The notes: generated by a model not told the origin, from the letters alone. A stretch of DNA of 26,578 nt from Candidatus Woesearchaeota archaeon (GCA_018302915.1 JAGVZB010000019.1:1-26578); one strand, 5' to 3'. Numbered from the stretch's first letter, positions 10,101 through 15,973 are shown. Made by a program: numbers and translations.

Positions 10101-10142
10101 CAAAATCAATACAAACATTAAGGCAATAATTTTAATTTTCAT
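4104..10142 (-). CDS. Giant secreted surface protein with lysozyme-like module
   Basis: 2012 residues. The N-terminus is a clear Sec signal peptide (KIKIIALMFVLILL, then AFA/Q), so the protein is exported; no clear C-terminal anchor is visible. Residues 348-465 resemble the lysozyme-like module typified by RNNNPGN: RHNNPLNI at 353-360, then YALFPSEKVGLKAANNLL, KWSNNGYG and KEGWIEG. A TPR-like stretch lies at about 495-575. A Cys-containing segment at about 1180-1310 (CDPVMCPASRFNLGG ... WCELAW) resembles conserved but uncharacterised DPANN surface proteins (recalled, not searched). A Cys-rich patch lies at 1838-1900. It overlaps the upstream pilin-like gene by 11 bases, forming an operon. Base composition varies strongly along the gene. 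Host contact or envelope processing is possible; the function is unknown. Confidence 0.8.
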   Translation of the reverse strand: MKIKIIALMFVLILLNSNIAFAQLFNPITTNENQDLFGRELAGDAIFVEVAGYEPMVVPASVLNDQEVPVYVYLKGTTLGGLSLGSGSLETAPFYGLPKIKDIQVKPKGAGASYLMGGVRYIKPIKNELTSDNRFYDLGYLIMNIRKIEKEDDIPERIDADFTARIEFELESSFGNFGAQDLVLDENLDEERWKENPDGSFWGRTGFVRVSKIEDNKVNLQVYDGLLNKLGFSGVTLEKGKKDTSDPLRISGISNLFNDQFRIKLNDVVDRKDKAEIRIVKNNEIEYKWVYEGQPIYYGSKWVVKDIRKYIDSAGSVNEEVVLEDSKGNIKYLYRKYNEEGIAGKFGGSISWRHNNPLNIKYGDFAKRYDATEGEEAVGDKDGSHYALFPSEKVGLKAANNLLKGSSYTNLLLDAAMKKWSNNGYGKEVAPEFSSKEISELSDSELNTLINKMKTKEGWIEGTFREGPKEEKENVDICSNINLIDISEINEKTEPEQVLCKAIYELNSYLNDYGDDANRNEVYYYLGLSYEQLNSYEQLNDFSNARKYLQQITDGDYYGPSIDKLNEIIEKEGKNLEEIPLFLDEENVQLILKNIELVSGEGTKVTIKTTFVDSVLEEKYFIGQFLKYGASKTEAIWYVKNAESNYITLAAKFSGEDKEREQRLTLGRSGEAFTIDDKNKFIASLENIDRDREAYITILPGSGRAISETEFSVHIPIENYGIPFSDEMIDEHINWTEESIKKLTGVINVLDKWIQWGNKVCWISWGFFTLKNLINPSLSKARKLVMNGLDGKSGVKKICEERIRDNTNKNYDECVFANRDAINGLIEATKESIDESKNIKTFDDLKLSDFEYTDQNGKKQYMQTESDLIAYERLRRIDEKLKELSYEGEFDEDYKKTVSDEFSKKNEELKKIKTAVGSGNTQSRNIKNEYDKYILFKENYDSEIIKSEGVVETKNLYSILNFEVKNVYPEKDNNGVFYFDNNQKKTISIFKISDYEQKLSKYINGEILGYSGLSEEDKRKVNSALESVEINLNREAQAVTEEGYYLYKDGDKIIVSRTTVEGTRTTYDPSAVAEFDASGRPLMVPVGSGDYVEILDYYTKDINLFNVGPNGLIGDGDDLLKIDTSGFDRQENLNLKKNILQIISSVGKCENGKTIRIRGVEREFICSDSASKKKQVSPYQCTDVFSITDCQVLFNICDPVMCPASRFNLGGRYNVDNVVQTGLIGSLTLGMPNWFARVPFLGFLGLRGGGPNYIPPICVTGVSSSAKAYRSMLEGYNECLKVSKEEGKNVGICEKIRSVFWCELAWREGTAITKALINVGNTKDVYDYLGSGGGGEYTGLQQLASDTADSAKFFTQEYAKNSFAAYKARSTSEIGSELCKAFIGVKGPEFGEFWEELTSPESPPQFTAYFDEKPWSNEAGITTLNKETGLSSVEEQSLYNVYYHIYAGEDQDIRYTVFLRDEFGNVAYVTDRVGGYNGLIPAGSYSDKNIDFIGRSGYKEICVVLNGQTECGFGKASTSFGLNRLSDFIVKGDSEKVIDSAEECTPEYIGSSTSVKGVPVVLPTNVPGVTTQNGIVRLCSTKNPGLGNKAEEYYENVGTCGTDDLGRNLGTCWIDLRTVSRAIKSTDYRENITARYGEELTVSDELAGDLFERIEGSIKSYFIISKENIEFSNKLTLGLVEINNINNLVEFQNSIKDIKERVSGDIDASYRDLSNYNFGYYGKLSQIRIGQVYYGLGKYLRDKKVSEESAKAKETTETTENEREQTLSEVTPEKISYIILYSNNYYKWDGKNWYIKDSGRPLEGYTKSSQGNYDLNKLNKPVDKNVIINWIKQNSVKCDISLSVGCCLGSVSGGLVPKQSCISNWGECNDIKSEWKQGGQCNPIGNCVIPTEEISPNECKIEYNRKWIPSDYWFTFINGNWYYGTVNLIGELSISKNIIDKDTKIEKEYYKNIIFGLFNNKDYDIGLDVLVGDAKSNSNQLILHKNSEELKLEGNSLTVDNIKKFCISIHEE
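8523..8558 (-). repeat. Perfect 18-bp tandem duplication inside the giant gene
   Basis: The unit attcaactgctcatagct occurs twice head to tail. It adds six residues in frame, giving SYEQLNSYEQLN near residues 529-540 in the TPR-like region. Confidence 0.95.
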
Positions 10143-12051
10143 ATTCAGGATATCTGAAATTATTCACGATCCCTCCTGCATTGATTTTTTCATATAATTC
10201 TGAGATTTCCTCCTGTGTTTCAGGAGTGTCATAAACATTAAGGTAAAATATAATTTTCCTGCTGTTAAGCTCTTCTTTATCAACATTAAATTCAAAATTA
10301 TTTCCCCCTATGATTACATTATCCAGATCAAATCCGCCAACGTCTATATCAACGCATTTTTCCTCCTTGAATATTAACCCAAGCAATCCTTTCCTTGGAA
10401 CTGAAGTGCATTCATGCAATGTTTGCTTTTCTATTTTAATCTTGTCTTCCTTTGTCACAAAGCTTGATACTATATAATTTCCGGGAACCAAACCAATAAC
10501 ATCTGATGTTTCATCCAAGGATACCTGATAATTGTTGGGCCCTTCCATGGATATCTGGACACTTTCATCATTGACATTTCTTGCAACTCCATTGTCAATC
10601 AGTTTTATTTCAAAGTCTAAATTCCTTATCTCATCAAGTATCAATGAATTTTGCGTCTCCGCATTTGTTGAAGCCAGCATTCTTGCATCATTGTACCCTT
10701 CCTTGCTGGCGATTATCAGGCCATTCAGGCATTGTGGAAATTCCGTTTTCAAATAGCCGTTGCTGTCGGTGCTTCCTATGTCACAGACAGTGTCAAAGCA
10801 CTTGAATTCAACATGAACATCATTAATCAATGCAAGATTATTATCATAAGTGTTTATTGTTGTAGGCATTGTCTTGCTGAGGCATAGTTTGCTTCCTTCA
10901 GAATTAAAGCTTTGTTCCACCTGGTTTATTTTAGCCTGGTTGTTTTTTATTATAACCTGATAGGCGAACAAAAAGTCAAGGTCAGAACTCAACTTGATCA
11001 ACACAGGATACTTGATATTGTAAATGAATTTATAATCATTTATGCAAAGAACATTTCTCAATAATGAAGAGCCCAAGCTGTCAAATGTTAATTCATTGCT
11101 TTTCAGAATATTGTCTTCATCAGGCCCTATGTCTATGTAAAATGGCCAGTCCTTTGTATAGCTGAAATAAACATCAGAATTCACGTCAGAGTCTACAGAG
11201 AAGTATTCATTTTTTCCTATGAAATATTTGTTTGTGTTTAATTCAAGTATTTTCTTCAAATCCTCTATTACCTGCTGCTTGCTCCACACTTTTCTTTCAC
11301 AGCTGAATTCAGTGAATGAGAATGGCAGTTCATCATACAAAACAAGCATGTCAATTGTCTTTTCCTCCATGAAATTCTGCTGGTAAATTGTGGTGAACAA
11401 TCTTATAGCATCGTTGAATAACAAACCAAAGTCAGTGTCTACAATCACATAAATGTTTTCTATTTCCTGCTCGACACTTTTGTAATTGACTGTCAGGTCA
11501 GAATCAACCTTGACATAAACCTTGTCATCTTTTATTTCAGTCTCGACATCAAACTCGTCAAATCCCCTTATGTTATACTCCTCGAACAGGCTGAAATTAT
11601 TCGTGCATGTATTTATATTGTCCTTAACATAATTATTGAGGTCTTCCTGCACATTTTCAATTGTTGGAACGCTCAATTCTTGTATCCCGTTGCTTGTTTC
11701 ATAAAACCAGTAAGGAACTTCCAGTCCTTCATTATTGAACACATCAAGCCTGTTTGTGAATGGAACCAGTGGATTAACAGGATATTTGTAATTGTCGATG
11801 TTTAAATTTCCGCCTTGGGATGCAATGACAGTTAGTCCGTCATATGTTACCTTTCCGATGCAGTCAACAAAATATTCATAAACAACTTTTGTTTCCTCAT
11901 TTACTCCTAATTTTTCAGCTTCTCTCTCAAAATCACTTTTTAATATGTAATCTCTCAGAACAAAAGTCCCTATCAAGGCTGCAACTATTACAATTCCTAG
12001 AATAACATAAACAGTCACCTGCCCTTTTCTTTCAGATAGATTAAATCCCAT
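10132..12051 (-). CDS. Pilin-like membrane-anchored surface protein
   Basis: 639 residues. The N-terminus has RKGQVTVYVILGIVIVAALIG: a short basic leader, G10-Q11, and a hydrophobic helix of about 12-32, which resembles class III (type IV pilin) signals and suggests prepilin peptidase cleavage or simple N-terminal anchoring. The rest is extracellular, with paired Cys residues. Residues about 405-455 (VHVEFKCFDTVCDIGSTDSNGYL) resemble a carboxypeptidase-regulatory-like beta sandwich. It is the first gene of a two-gene operon with the giant protein and overlaps it by 11 bases. GAGG lies 7 bases before the ATG as a plausible ribosome binding site. I do not recognise a named family. Confidence 0.7.
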   Translation of the reverse strand: MGFNLSERKGQVTVYVILGIVIVAALIGTFVLRDYILKSDFEREAEKLGVNEETKVVYEYFVDCIGKVTYDGLTVIASQGGNLNIDNYKYPVNPLVPFTNRLDVFNNEGLEVPYWFYETSNGIQELSVPTIENVQEDLNNYVKDNINTCTNNFSLFEEYNIRGFDEFDVETEIKDDKVYVKVDSDLTVNYKSVEQEIENIYVIVDTDFGLLFNDAIRLFTTIYQQNFMEEKTIDMLVLYDELPFSFTEFSCERKVWSKQQVIEDLKKILELNTNKYFIGKNEYFSVDSDVNSDVYFSYTKDWPFYIDIGPDEDNILKSNELTFDSLGSSLLRNVLCINDYKFIYNIKYPVLIKLSSDLDFLFAYQVIIKNNQAKINQVEQSFNSEGSKLCLSKTMPTTINTYDNNLALINDVHVEFKCFDTVCDIGSTDSNGYLKTEFPQCLNGLIIASKEGYNDARMLASTNAETQNSLILDEIRNLDFEIKLIDNGVARNVNDESVQISMEGPNNYQVSLDETSDVIGLVPGNYIVSSFVTKEDKIKIEKQTLHECTSVPRKGLLGLIFKEEKCVDIDVGGFDLDNVIIGGNNFEFNVDKEELNSRKIIFYLNVYDTPETQEEISELYEKINAGGIVNNFRYPEYEN

Positions 12052-12090
12052 AAAATTCCTCTTTTTTATAAGATTAATTAAAATTAACAG

Positions 12091-12100
12091 TTATATAAAT
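12091..12100 (-). promoter_or_regulatory. TATA box of the surface-protein operon
   Basis: On the minus strand ATTTATATAA lies about 45 bases before the ATG at 12051, leaving a short leader that contains the GAGG site. It lies just 3' of tRNA-Val. Confidence 0.45.
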
Positions 12101-12111
12101 TTTGTTAAATA

Positions 12112-12183
12112 TGGGCCTGTTGGGAATCGAACCCAAGATCTTTCGCACGTCAAGCGAATGTTTTGCCCCTAAACTACAAGCCC
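12112..12183 (-). tRNA. tRNA-Val(GAC)
   Basis: 72 nt without an intron. Acceptor GGGCTTG/CAGGCCC with A73, D-arm GTTT/AAAC, anticodon arm TTCGC-TTGACGT-GCGAA with anticodon GAC, and T-arm TTGGG-TTCGATT-CCCAA. No CCA is encoded. It lies 3' of the small zinc-ribbon ORF and tRNA-Thr on the same strand, probably in one transcript. Confidence 0.95.
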
Positions 12184-12184
12184 G

Positions 12185-12283
12185 CTAAGCATCTGTGCAG
12201 TCTCTTCTAAATCCACAGTTCAGACATATAACCTTGCATTTGTTATAAACCATTTCATTATTGCAGATTATGCATATTTCCAC
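12185..12283 (-). CDS. Tiny zinc-ribbon protein between two tRNA genes
   Basis: 32 codons from a GTG start: MEICIICNNEMVYNK followed by CKVICLNCGFRRDCTDA. The pattern CxxC ... CxxxCxxC with a further Cys in GFRRDC is a compact zinc-ribbon signature; similar small proteins ending in NCGFxRDC occur in DPANN genomes (recalled, not searched). The GTG has no clear ribosome binding site and the start is uncertain. It lies 34 bases after tRNA-Thr and one base before tRNA-Val, suggesting co-transcription with the tRNAs. A role in RNA binding is only inferred. Confidence 0.6.
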   Translation of the reverse strand: MEICIICNNEMVYNKCKVICLNCGFRRDCTDA

Positions 12284-12317
12284 TTCAAAACAAATGGCAA
12301 AAGAATATAAAAAAGTA

Positions 12318-12418
12318 AGCCTCAGGAGGGATTTGAACCCCCGGCCTGCTGCTTACAAGGCAGCTGCTCTACCATTTCTCCTGGCGGAAAATTCCCGCAC
12401 AGTCTGAGCTACTGAGGC
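12318..12418 (-). tRNA. tRNA-Thr(UGU) with a D-loop intron
   Basis: Acceptor GCCTCAG/CTGAGGC with U73 (usual for archaeal Thr), anticodon arm GCTGC-CTTGTAA-GCAGC with anticodon UGU, and T-arm GGGGG-TTCAAAT-CCCTC. The D-stem GCTC/GAGC encloses 36 nt instead of about 8. Removing 12376-12403 leaves the standard D-loop AGATGGTA and a 73-nt tRNA. Confidence 0.93.
12376..12403 (-). other. Non-canonical tRNA-Thr intron in the D-loop (15/16)
   Basis: 28 nt. Inner helix CTG(T)GCGG with CCGCCAG, bulges AGA (12403-12405) and AAA (12375-12377), and a 3-bp central helix CTC/GAG. Cutting after the second base of each bulge restores a normal D-loop. Confidence 0.8.
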
Positions 12419-12443
12419 TTATAAGACTAAACAATAAAGAATT

Positions 12444-12456
12444 CTTTAAAAATATT
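12444..12456 (-). promoter_or_regulatory. TATA box for the tRNA-Thr transcript
   Basis: AATATTTTTAAAG on the minus strand is centred about 30 bases before the tRNA-Thr 5' end. Confidence 0.4.
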
Positions 12457-12457
12457 T

Positions 12458-13012
12458 CTAAATCCTTTCCATCATTCTAATTTCAACTACACCCACGGGA
12501 TAAATCTTGCTTAGCTTATTTCTTATATCCCTTTGTATTTTCTTGCTGATTAAGTCAGAGATAAACTTGTCATAAACTTCATTTTTGATGTAATCATTAA
12601 TTTCTTTCCTGATTAAACCTCTCAATCCCTTCAATACATTCTTCTGAGCCTTATGTTTTGTCAGCACTAAAGGCTTTAACTTTAGCTTAATCCCTTCTTT
12701 TGTTGTAATTATGAATGAATCATCAATCTTGCTGATTCCGGCTCTCATTATTCTCTTGACATAACTTCCTGACAGTTCATAGCCTTTGACTTCTGTATAG
12801 GCCTTTTCATCCTTGATTTCATTAATCTTGAATTTAATTCTGACATTCTGCAGTTTGGCATCCCTTGTCAAAGTTCCGAGGTTGACTTTCATAACTCTTC
12901 CAATAAGCCCCTTATCCTCATAAGCGACGCTTTCTCCGACGGGAATATTGTTAAAATGCTTGCTAGCTAAAACCTCATACCATTTTTTCTTCCCTTTCTT
13001 CTTCTCAGCCAT
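12458..13012 (-). CDS. rps3ae: Small-subunit ribosomal protein eS1 (S3Ae)
   Basis: 184 residues from the ATG at 13012 (MAEKKKGKKKWYEVLASK). An in-frame TTG six bases upstream is less likely. Family features are the KKWYxVxAxxxFN start, GRVMKVNLGTLTRD, ELSGSYVKRIMRAGISKID and the Arg/Lys-rich tail ending VVEIRMMERI. It lies 24 bases after the GAN nuclease gene on the same strand. uS15, a RecJ-like protein and eS1 are neighbours in many archaea, which supports all three calls; the Pcc1 gene sometimes found in that cluster is absent here. Confidence 0.95.
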   Translation of the reverse strand: MAEKKKGKKKWYEVLASKHFNNIPVGESVAYEDKGLIGRVMKVNLGTLTRDAKLQNVRIKFKINEIKDEKAYTEVKGYELSGSYVKRIMRAGISKIDDSFIITTKEGIKLKLKPLVLTKHKAQKNVLKGLRGLIRKEINDYIKNEVYDKFISDLISKKIQRDIRNKLSKIYPVGVVEIRMMERI

Positions 13013-13036
13013 TTTCAATAAAACCCAAGATAGTGC

Positions 13037-14374
13037 TTATAAAACTTTCGTTAGAGCATTGCTTATTTCTTCAATGAATTCCATTTCCTTCTCTTTTTTG
13101 ATAAAAGCCCCGCAGGAATTGCTATGCCCCCCTCCATCAGCAACTCTCTTGATTATCTCCCTCAAATCAATCTTTGGATTGTTTGTCCTCATGCTTATCT
13201 TGATATCCCCTTCAAGAGTATGGGCCATTCCGACAATGACATGATTCCTGTCATAAACATTTGAGTTTGAAACAATGCCGCATAATGTCCCTATCATGGA
13301 ATCCTTAATATTATCCTCGGCATTTATGATTACAAATTTTTCCCCTTTAATGAAATTATTCTTGTTCTCATGAAACCAGTTCAATGCCTTGATTATCTCC
13401 ATCTTGTAATTTTTAAGCAACTCACTTGCCTTCTCCCTTAAGATTGGATTCTCCATAAGGACTCCTATTCCAAAAGAGGGTTTTCTTAACCTGCCGCATG
13501 CATTAAGCAGTGTTGCATATTCCCTGACATCCTTGATAAAGCTGTCTTCATCTTCATTTTTTAATAAATATATATTGCCCAAAACATCATCTGGATTTTC
13601 CTCGCTTCCAAACCTCTTGAGAATGACTCCTGTAATCAGTTCCTTTAATTCTTCATCATTTAAATCATTCAGCTTTCTAAAGTTTCCATTGCTGTTTTTA
13701 TACTCAATGCCCAATTCATTTAGAAAATTAATAGAGCCTTCCTCGCTTCCGGTGACTCCCGGAATATAAGGGTCAGTGCTGTATTGTAACAGTTTATGCA
13801 GATGTCTTGTCTGTGTCCCGAACATCCTCAATCCTTTTTTGATCTCTATTTTCCCTGAATCAACAGCATCCTTCAGTATGCCTTCATTAAATCCATGGCT
13901 AAAATTAATATAGTCTCCCATGCCACCGATGACAGAAATGTAAGCCATATCTATGTTATCCTTGTTTAATTCCTTTGAAAATAAATATGCAAGTCCTGCC
14001 CCGGAAATGCTCCATGAATCCATTCCAATTAAATGGGGATTGACATGATAGAAATTATTTTCAAAATTCTCAGGAACATGGTGGTCAAGAATGAATATTT
14101 TTCTGTCATTCAGGTGTTTGCTGATTAAACTTAAGAATCCACTTCCCAAATCAACAAACAAAAAATAGTTATAATCTTCCAGGCTTAACTCTCTTATCTT
14201 ATCTTCATCCAGCTGCCTTACTATGCTCAGGCTGAATTCATTGTCATTTCTCTTCAGAGTTTTTGATATTATCGCAGCGCTTGTCAGTCCATCAGCATCC
14301 AAGTGAGAGATAACTTTTATTGGTTCTTTTATTTCCCTGAATTCATTTGTAAAATCTTTAATTAGATTCTTCAT
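13037..14374 (-). CDS. DHH-family nuclease, archaeal RecJ-like (GAN)
   Basis: 445 residues, the usual size for archaeal RecJ-like GAN proteins. Motifs: SHLDADGLT (H24, D26, D28), VDLGSG (D75), LDHHVP (D97-H98-H99), a further DHH-domain segment around VIGGMGDYI, and the DHHA1 substrate-binding GGGHSNSCGAF at 414-424. The metal-binding residues are intact. Family members degrade single-stranded DNA or RNA and can associate with the GINS/MCM replication complex; some have 3'-5' RNA activity, so the exact substrate is open. A TATA box about 26 bases upstream suggests a leaderless transcript that continues into eS1. Confidence 0.9.
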   Translation of the reverse strand: MKNLIKDFTNEFREIKEPIKVISHLDADGLTSAAIISKTLKRNDNEFSLSIVRQLDEDKIRELSLEDYNYFLFVDLGSGFLSLISKHLNDRKIFILDHHVPENFENNFYHVNPHLIGMDSWSISGAGLAYLFSKELNKDNIDMAYISVIGGMGDYINFSHGFNEGILKDAVDSGKIEIKKGLRMFGTQTRHLHKLLQYSTDPYIPGVTGSEEGSINFLNELGIEYKNSNGNFRKLNDLNDEELKELITGVILKRFGSEENPDDVLGNIYLLKNEDEDSFIKDVREYATLLNACGRLRKPSFGIGVLMENPILREKASELLKNYKMEIIKALNWFHENKNNFIKGEKFVIINAEDNIKDSMIGTLCGIVSNSNVYDRNHVIVGMAHTLEGDIKISMRTNNPKIDLREIIKRVADGGGHSNSCGAFIKKEKEMEFIEEISNALTKVL

Positions 14375-14393
14375 TCTAAGAGAGAATTAAGTA

Positions 14394-14405
14394 AAATATA
14401 AAAGG
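14394..14405 (-). promoter_or_regulatory. Promoter of the GAN-eS1 operon
   Basis: On the minus strand CCAAAACC (BRE-like) is followed by TTTTATATTT, centred about 26 bases before the ATG at 14374. The same CCAAAACCTTT pattern precedes the MazG-like gene. Confidence 0.55.
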
Positions 14406-14432
14406 TTTTGGAAAAAAAAGTTAGAAAAGTTA

Positions 14433-14559
14433 ACTTAAATAGTTTGTTACACTTTATCAAAAGGGATCTATAAGAATGAACAGTAGGAGAGTGAATCTTC
14501 CTCTTAGAACTGTATCTACTTCATATAAAATAAAAAGAGAAATAACAGGTTCTTATTAA
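14433..14559 (+). other. Possible small transcription unit (RNA or 27-aa ORF)
   Basis: CTTAAATA at 14434-14441 is a good archaeal TATA box facing right, although both flanking genes are on the minus strand. The expected transcript starts near 14465. It holds an imperfect stem, ACAGT+AGGA (14480-14488) against TCCT (14499-14502) and ACTGT (14509-14513), and an ORF at 14476-14559 (MNSRRVNLPLRTVSTSYKIK...). The peptide has no recognisable family. Either an RNA or a micro-protein is possible; this is weakly supported. Confidence 0.3.
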
Positions 14560-14586
14560 ATATTTATTATTCTGTTAATTTAAAAA

Positions 14587-15042
14587 TTAAGAAACTAACA
14601 ACTTGGCTTTTTCCCTGTCATAAACCCAACTCTTATCTAATATTCCTTTTCTCTTGTAATATTTGACTAACCTGTTAATTTTGCTTTCAGTTAATTGCAA
14701 TCCTCTTTTGGCAGGCATGTCTTTCTTATTAACCTCAAAGTGTTTCATTACATTAAGCTCTTTCTTTATCAAAGCCACAAGATCTTCAGGCAATTTAGGT
14801 TTTAATTTATGCTCTTCAAGAACATCGCCTACTTTTTTGTTTAATATAATTTTAACATCAGGAACGCCATATGTATCTCTTAACATTATTCCTATTTTGC
14901 TTTGGGTATTTCCTTGTTTGGCTAATTTGATTATTAACTGCTCCACTTCCTTGTCTGAATATCTCAGCCACACTTTCTTTACTTTTTTAAGTGGTTTCTT
15001 GCTTCCAGATTTTCCTTTTTTCCTGCTATGCATACGTGCCAT
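14587..15042 (-). CDS. rps15: Small-subunit ribosomal protein uS15
   Basis: 151 residues, the archaeal long form. It starts MARMHSRKKGKSGS as the family does, so the first ATG is used. Other features are KVWLRYSDKEVEQLIIKLAK, the SKIGIMLRDTYGVPDVK motif, and the C-terminal rRNA-binding helices LTESKINRLVKYYKRKG and LDKSWVYDREKAKLLVS. A perfect 8-bp inverted repeat lies 17 bases upstream. Confidence 0.96.
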   Translation of the reverse strand: MARMHSRKKGKSGSKKPLKKVKKVWLRYSDKEVEQLIIKLAKQGNTQSKIGIMLRDTYGVPDVKIILNKKVGDVLEEHKLKPKLPEDLVALIKKELNVMKHFEVNKKDMPAKRGLQLTESKINRLVKYYKRKGILDKSWVYDREKAKLLVS

Positions 15043-15058
15043 TTTAACATTAGCTTAA

Positions 15059-15079
15059 ATACCTAGAATTGCTAGGTAT
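15059..15079 (-). promoter_or_regulatory. 8-bp perfect inverted repeat before uS15
   Basis: On the minus strand ATACCTAG-CAATT-CTAGGTAT can form a hairpin with a 5-nt loop, ending 16 bases before the uS15 ATG. It overlaps the edge of a TATA-like TATTTAAG that is too close to the start to be the main promoter. It may be a leader hairpin or an operator. Confidence 0.4.
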
Positions 15080-15120
15080 AAGCGAGTTTCTCACCAACTT
15101 ATCCTAAAATCAAGCCTTAA

Positions 15121-15369
15121 TTAGACTTTATAAATCTTATCACCAGGTCTTACCCTGTCATCAACTTTGATGCCTAAGTCATCCCCTTTCTTCGCAGAAT
15201 CAACTTTCTTGTGCTCTATCTGCATGCTGCTCACAGTCTGATTAAAATCAGTTGTACTTCCTTTAATATGTATTTTATCCCCTTTTTTTAAAGCGCTATT
15301 TATTTTTATTGCAGCCACACCTATCTTTGAATAATAAGAGAATACCTCCCCAATTTCTTTTTCAGTCAT
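15121..15369 (-). CDS. EF-Tu domain 2-like small barrel protein
   Basis: 82 residues from the ATG at 15369, with GGGGG about 9 bases upstream; a TTG three codons earlier is also possible. The segment GEVFSYYSKIGVAAIKINSALKKGDKIHIKG followed by FNQTVSSMQIEHKKVDSAKKGDDLGIKVDDRVRPGDKIYKV reads as the beta-barrel second domain of translational GTPases, and stand-alone archaeal proteins of this kind are annotated as elongation factor-like. It has no GTPase domain. It lies between tRNA-Gln and uS15, but its role is not known. Confidence 0.75.
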   Translation of the reverse strand: MTEKEIGEVFSYYSKIGVAAIKINSALKKGDKIHIKGSTTDFNQTVSSMQIEHKKVDSAKKGDDLGIKVDDRVRPGDKIYKV

Positions 15370-15421
15370 TTTATTCAACCCCCAAGGTATTGTAAGACAT
15401 TAGAATATATAAATATTATGA

Positions 15422-15523
15422 TAGCCCCGCCAGGATTCGAACCTGGGTCCCAGCCTTTCTTCTTCCTTTTGATAAAATTTTTAATCCAAAGGGCTGTATC
15501 TTAGGCCGCTGGACCACGGGGCT
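15422..15523 (-). tRNA. tRNA-Gln(UUG) with canonical intron
   Basis: Acceptor AGCCCCG/CGGGGCT with A73, T-arm CCAGG-TTCGAAT-CCTGG, anticodon stem CAGCC/GGCTG and loop CTTTGGA once the intron is removed; the anticodon UUG lies at 15487-15489. The mature length would be 73 nt. Confidence 0.95.
15457..15485 (-). other. tRNA-Gln intron at position 37/38
   Basis: 29 nt. It makes a standard bulge-helix-bulge: central helix CTTT (exon) with GAAG (15459-15462), all four pairs formed, with bulges GGA and AAA. Confidence 0.85.
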
Positions 15524-15574
15524 ATTGTAAATAAAAACAAAAACCTTTTTAAAAAACTTATCATTTAAGAAAAC

Positions 15575-15973
15575 ATGGCAAACAATGAGACAATGGCAAA
15601 AATAAGCATATGGATTCATTTGCTGATAATGATTTCTTTGGTTTGGATTCCTTTCTTCATTCCTTTAAGCATTTGGCCAAAAAGGCCTTTATGGCACTTC
15701 ATTTTCTTAATTGCAATAATGGTGCTTGGTGTTATAACAGCGATGATTTACAGAATAAGATACAATTCAAGGAATTACTTCATATGCTCATTAAACCTGA
15801 TAACCCAAAGGATAAGAGGCTATAAATACAGCGATAAAAGAAATTATAATTACTCGCATTTAAAGGAAATTCTCCAGTTTTTCAAAATAAAAATACCGAC
15901 TGGATTTTCTCCAAAGATATTAATGGTTACAACATTCATCACTCTTATTAACTTTATTCTTTACCTCTTCTAA
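15575..15973 (+). CDS. Three-helix membrane protein, unknown function
   Basis: 132 residues. Hydrophobic helices lie at about 10-31, 39-58 and 112-131, with a basic loop of about 60-85 that includes YRIRYNSRNYF and TQRIRGYKYSDKRNY. No family is recognised. Its ATG lies about 24 bases after TTTTTAAAAAAC, consistent with a leaderless transcript, and it is divergent from tRNA-Gln. Its 3' end overlaps the minus-strand micro-ORF by 20 bases. Confidence 0.65.
   Translation: MANNETMAKISIWIHLLIMISLVWIPFFIPLSIWPKRPLWHFIFLIAIMVLGVITAMIYRIRYNSRNYFICSLNLITQRIRGYKYSDKRNYNYSHLKEILQFFKIKIPTGFSPKILMVTTFITLINFILYLF

Noticed and set aside
14663..15058. Plus-strand 131-codon frame opposite uS15
   Set aside because: It lies fully antisense to a certain ribosomal protein gene and arises from its codon bias.
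15416..15619. Minus-strand open frame running through tRNA-Gln
   Set aside because: It covers a well-formed tRNA gene and its promoter, and the peptide has no protein-like features.
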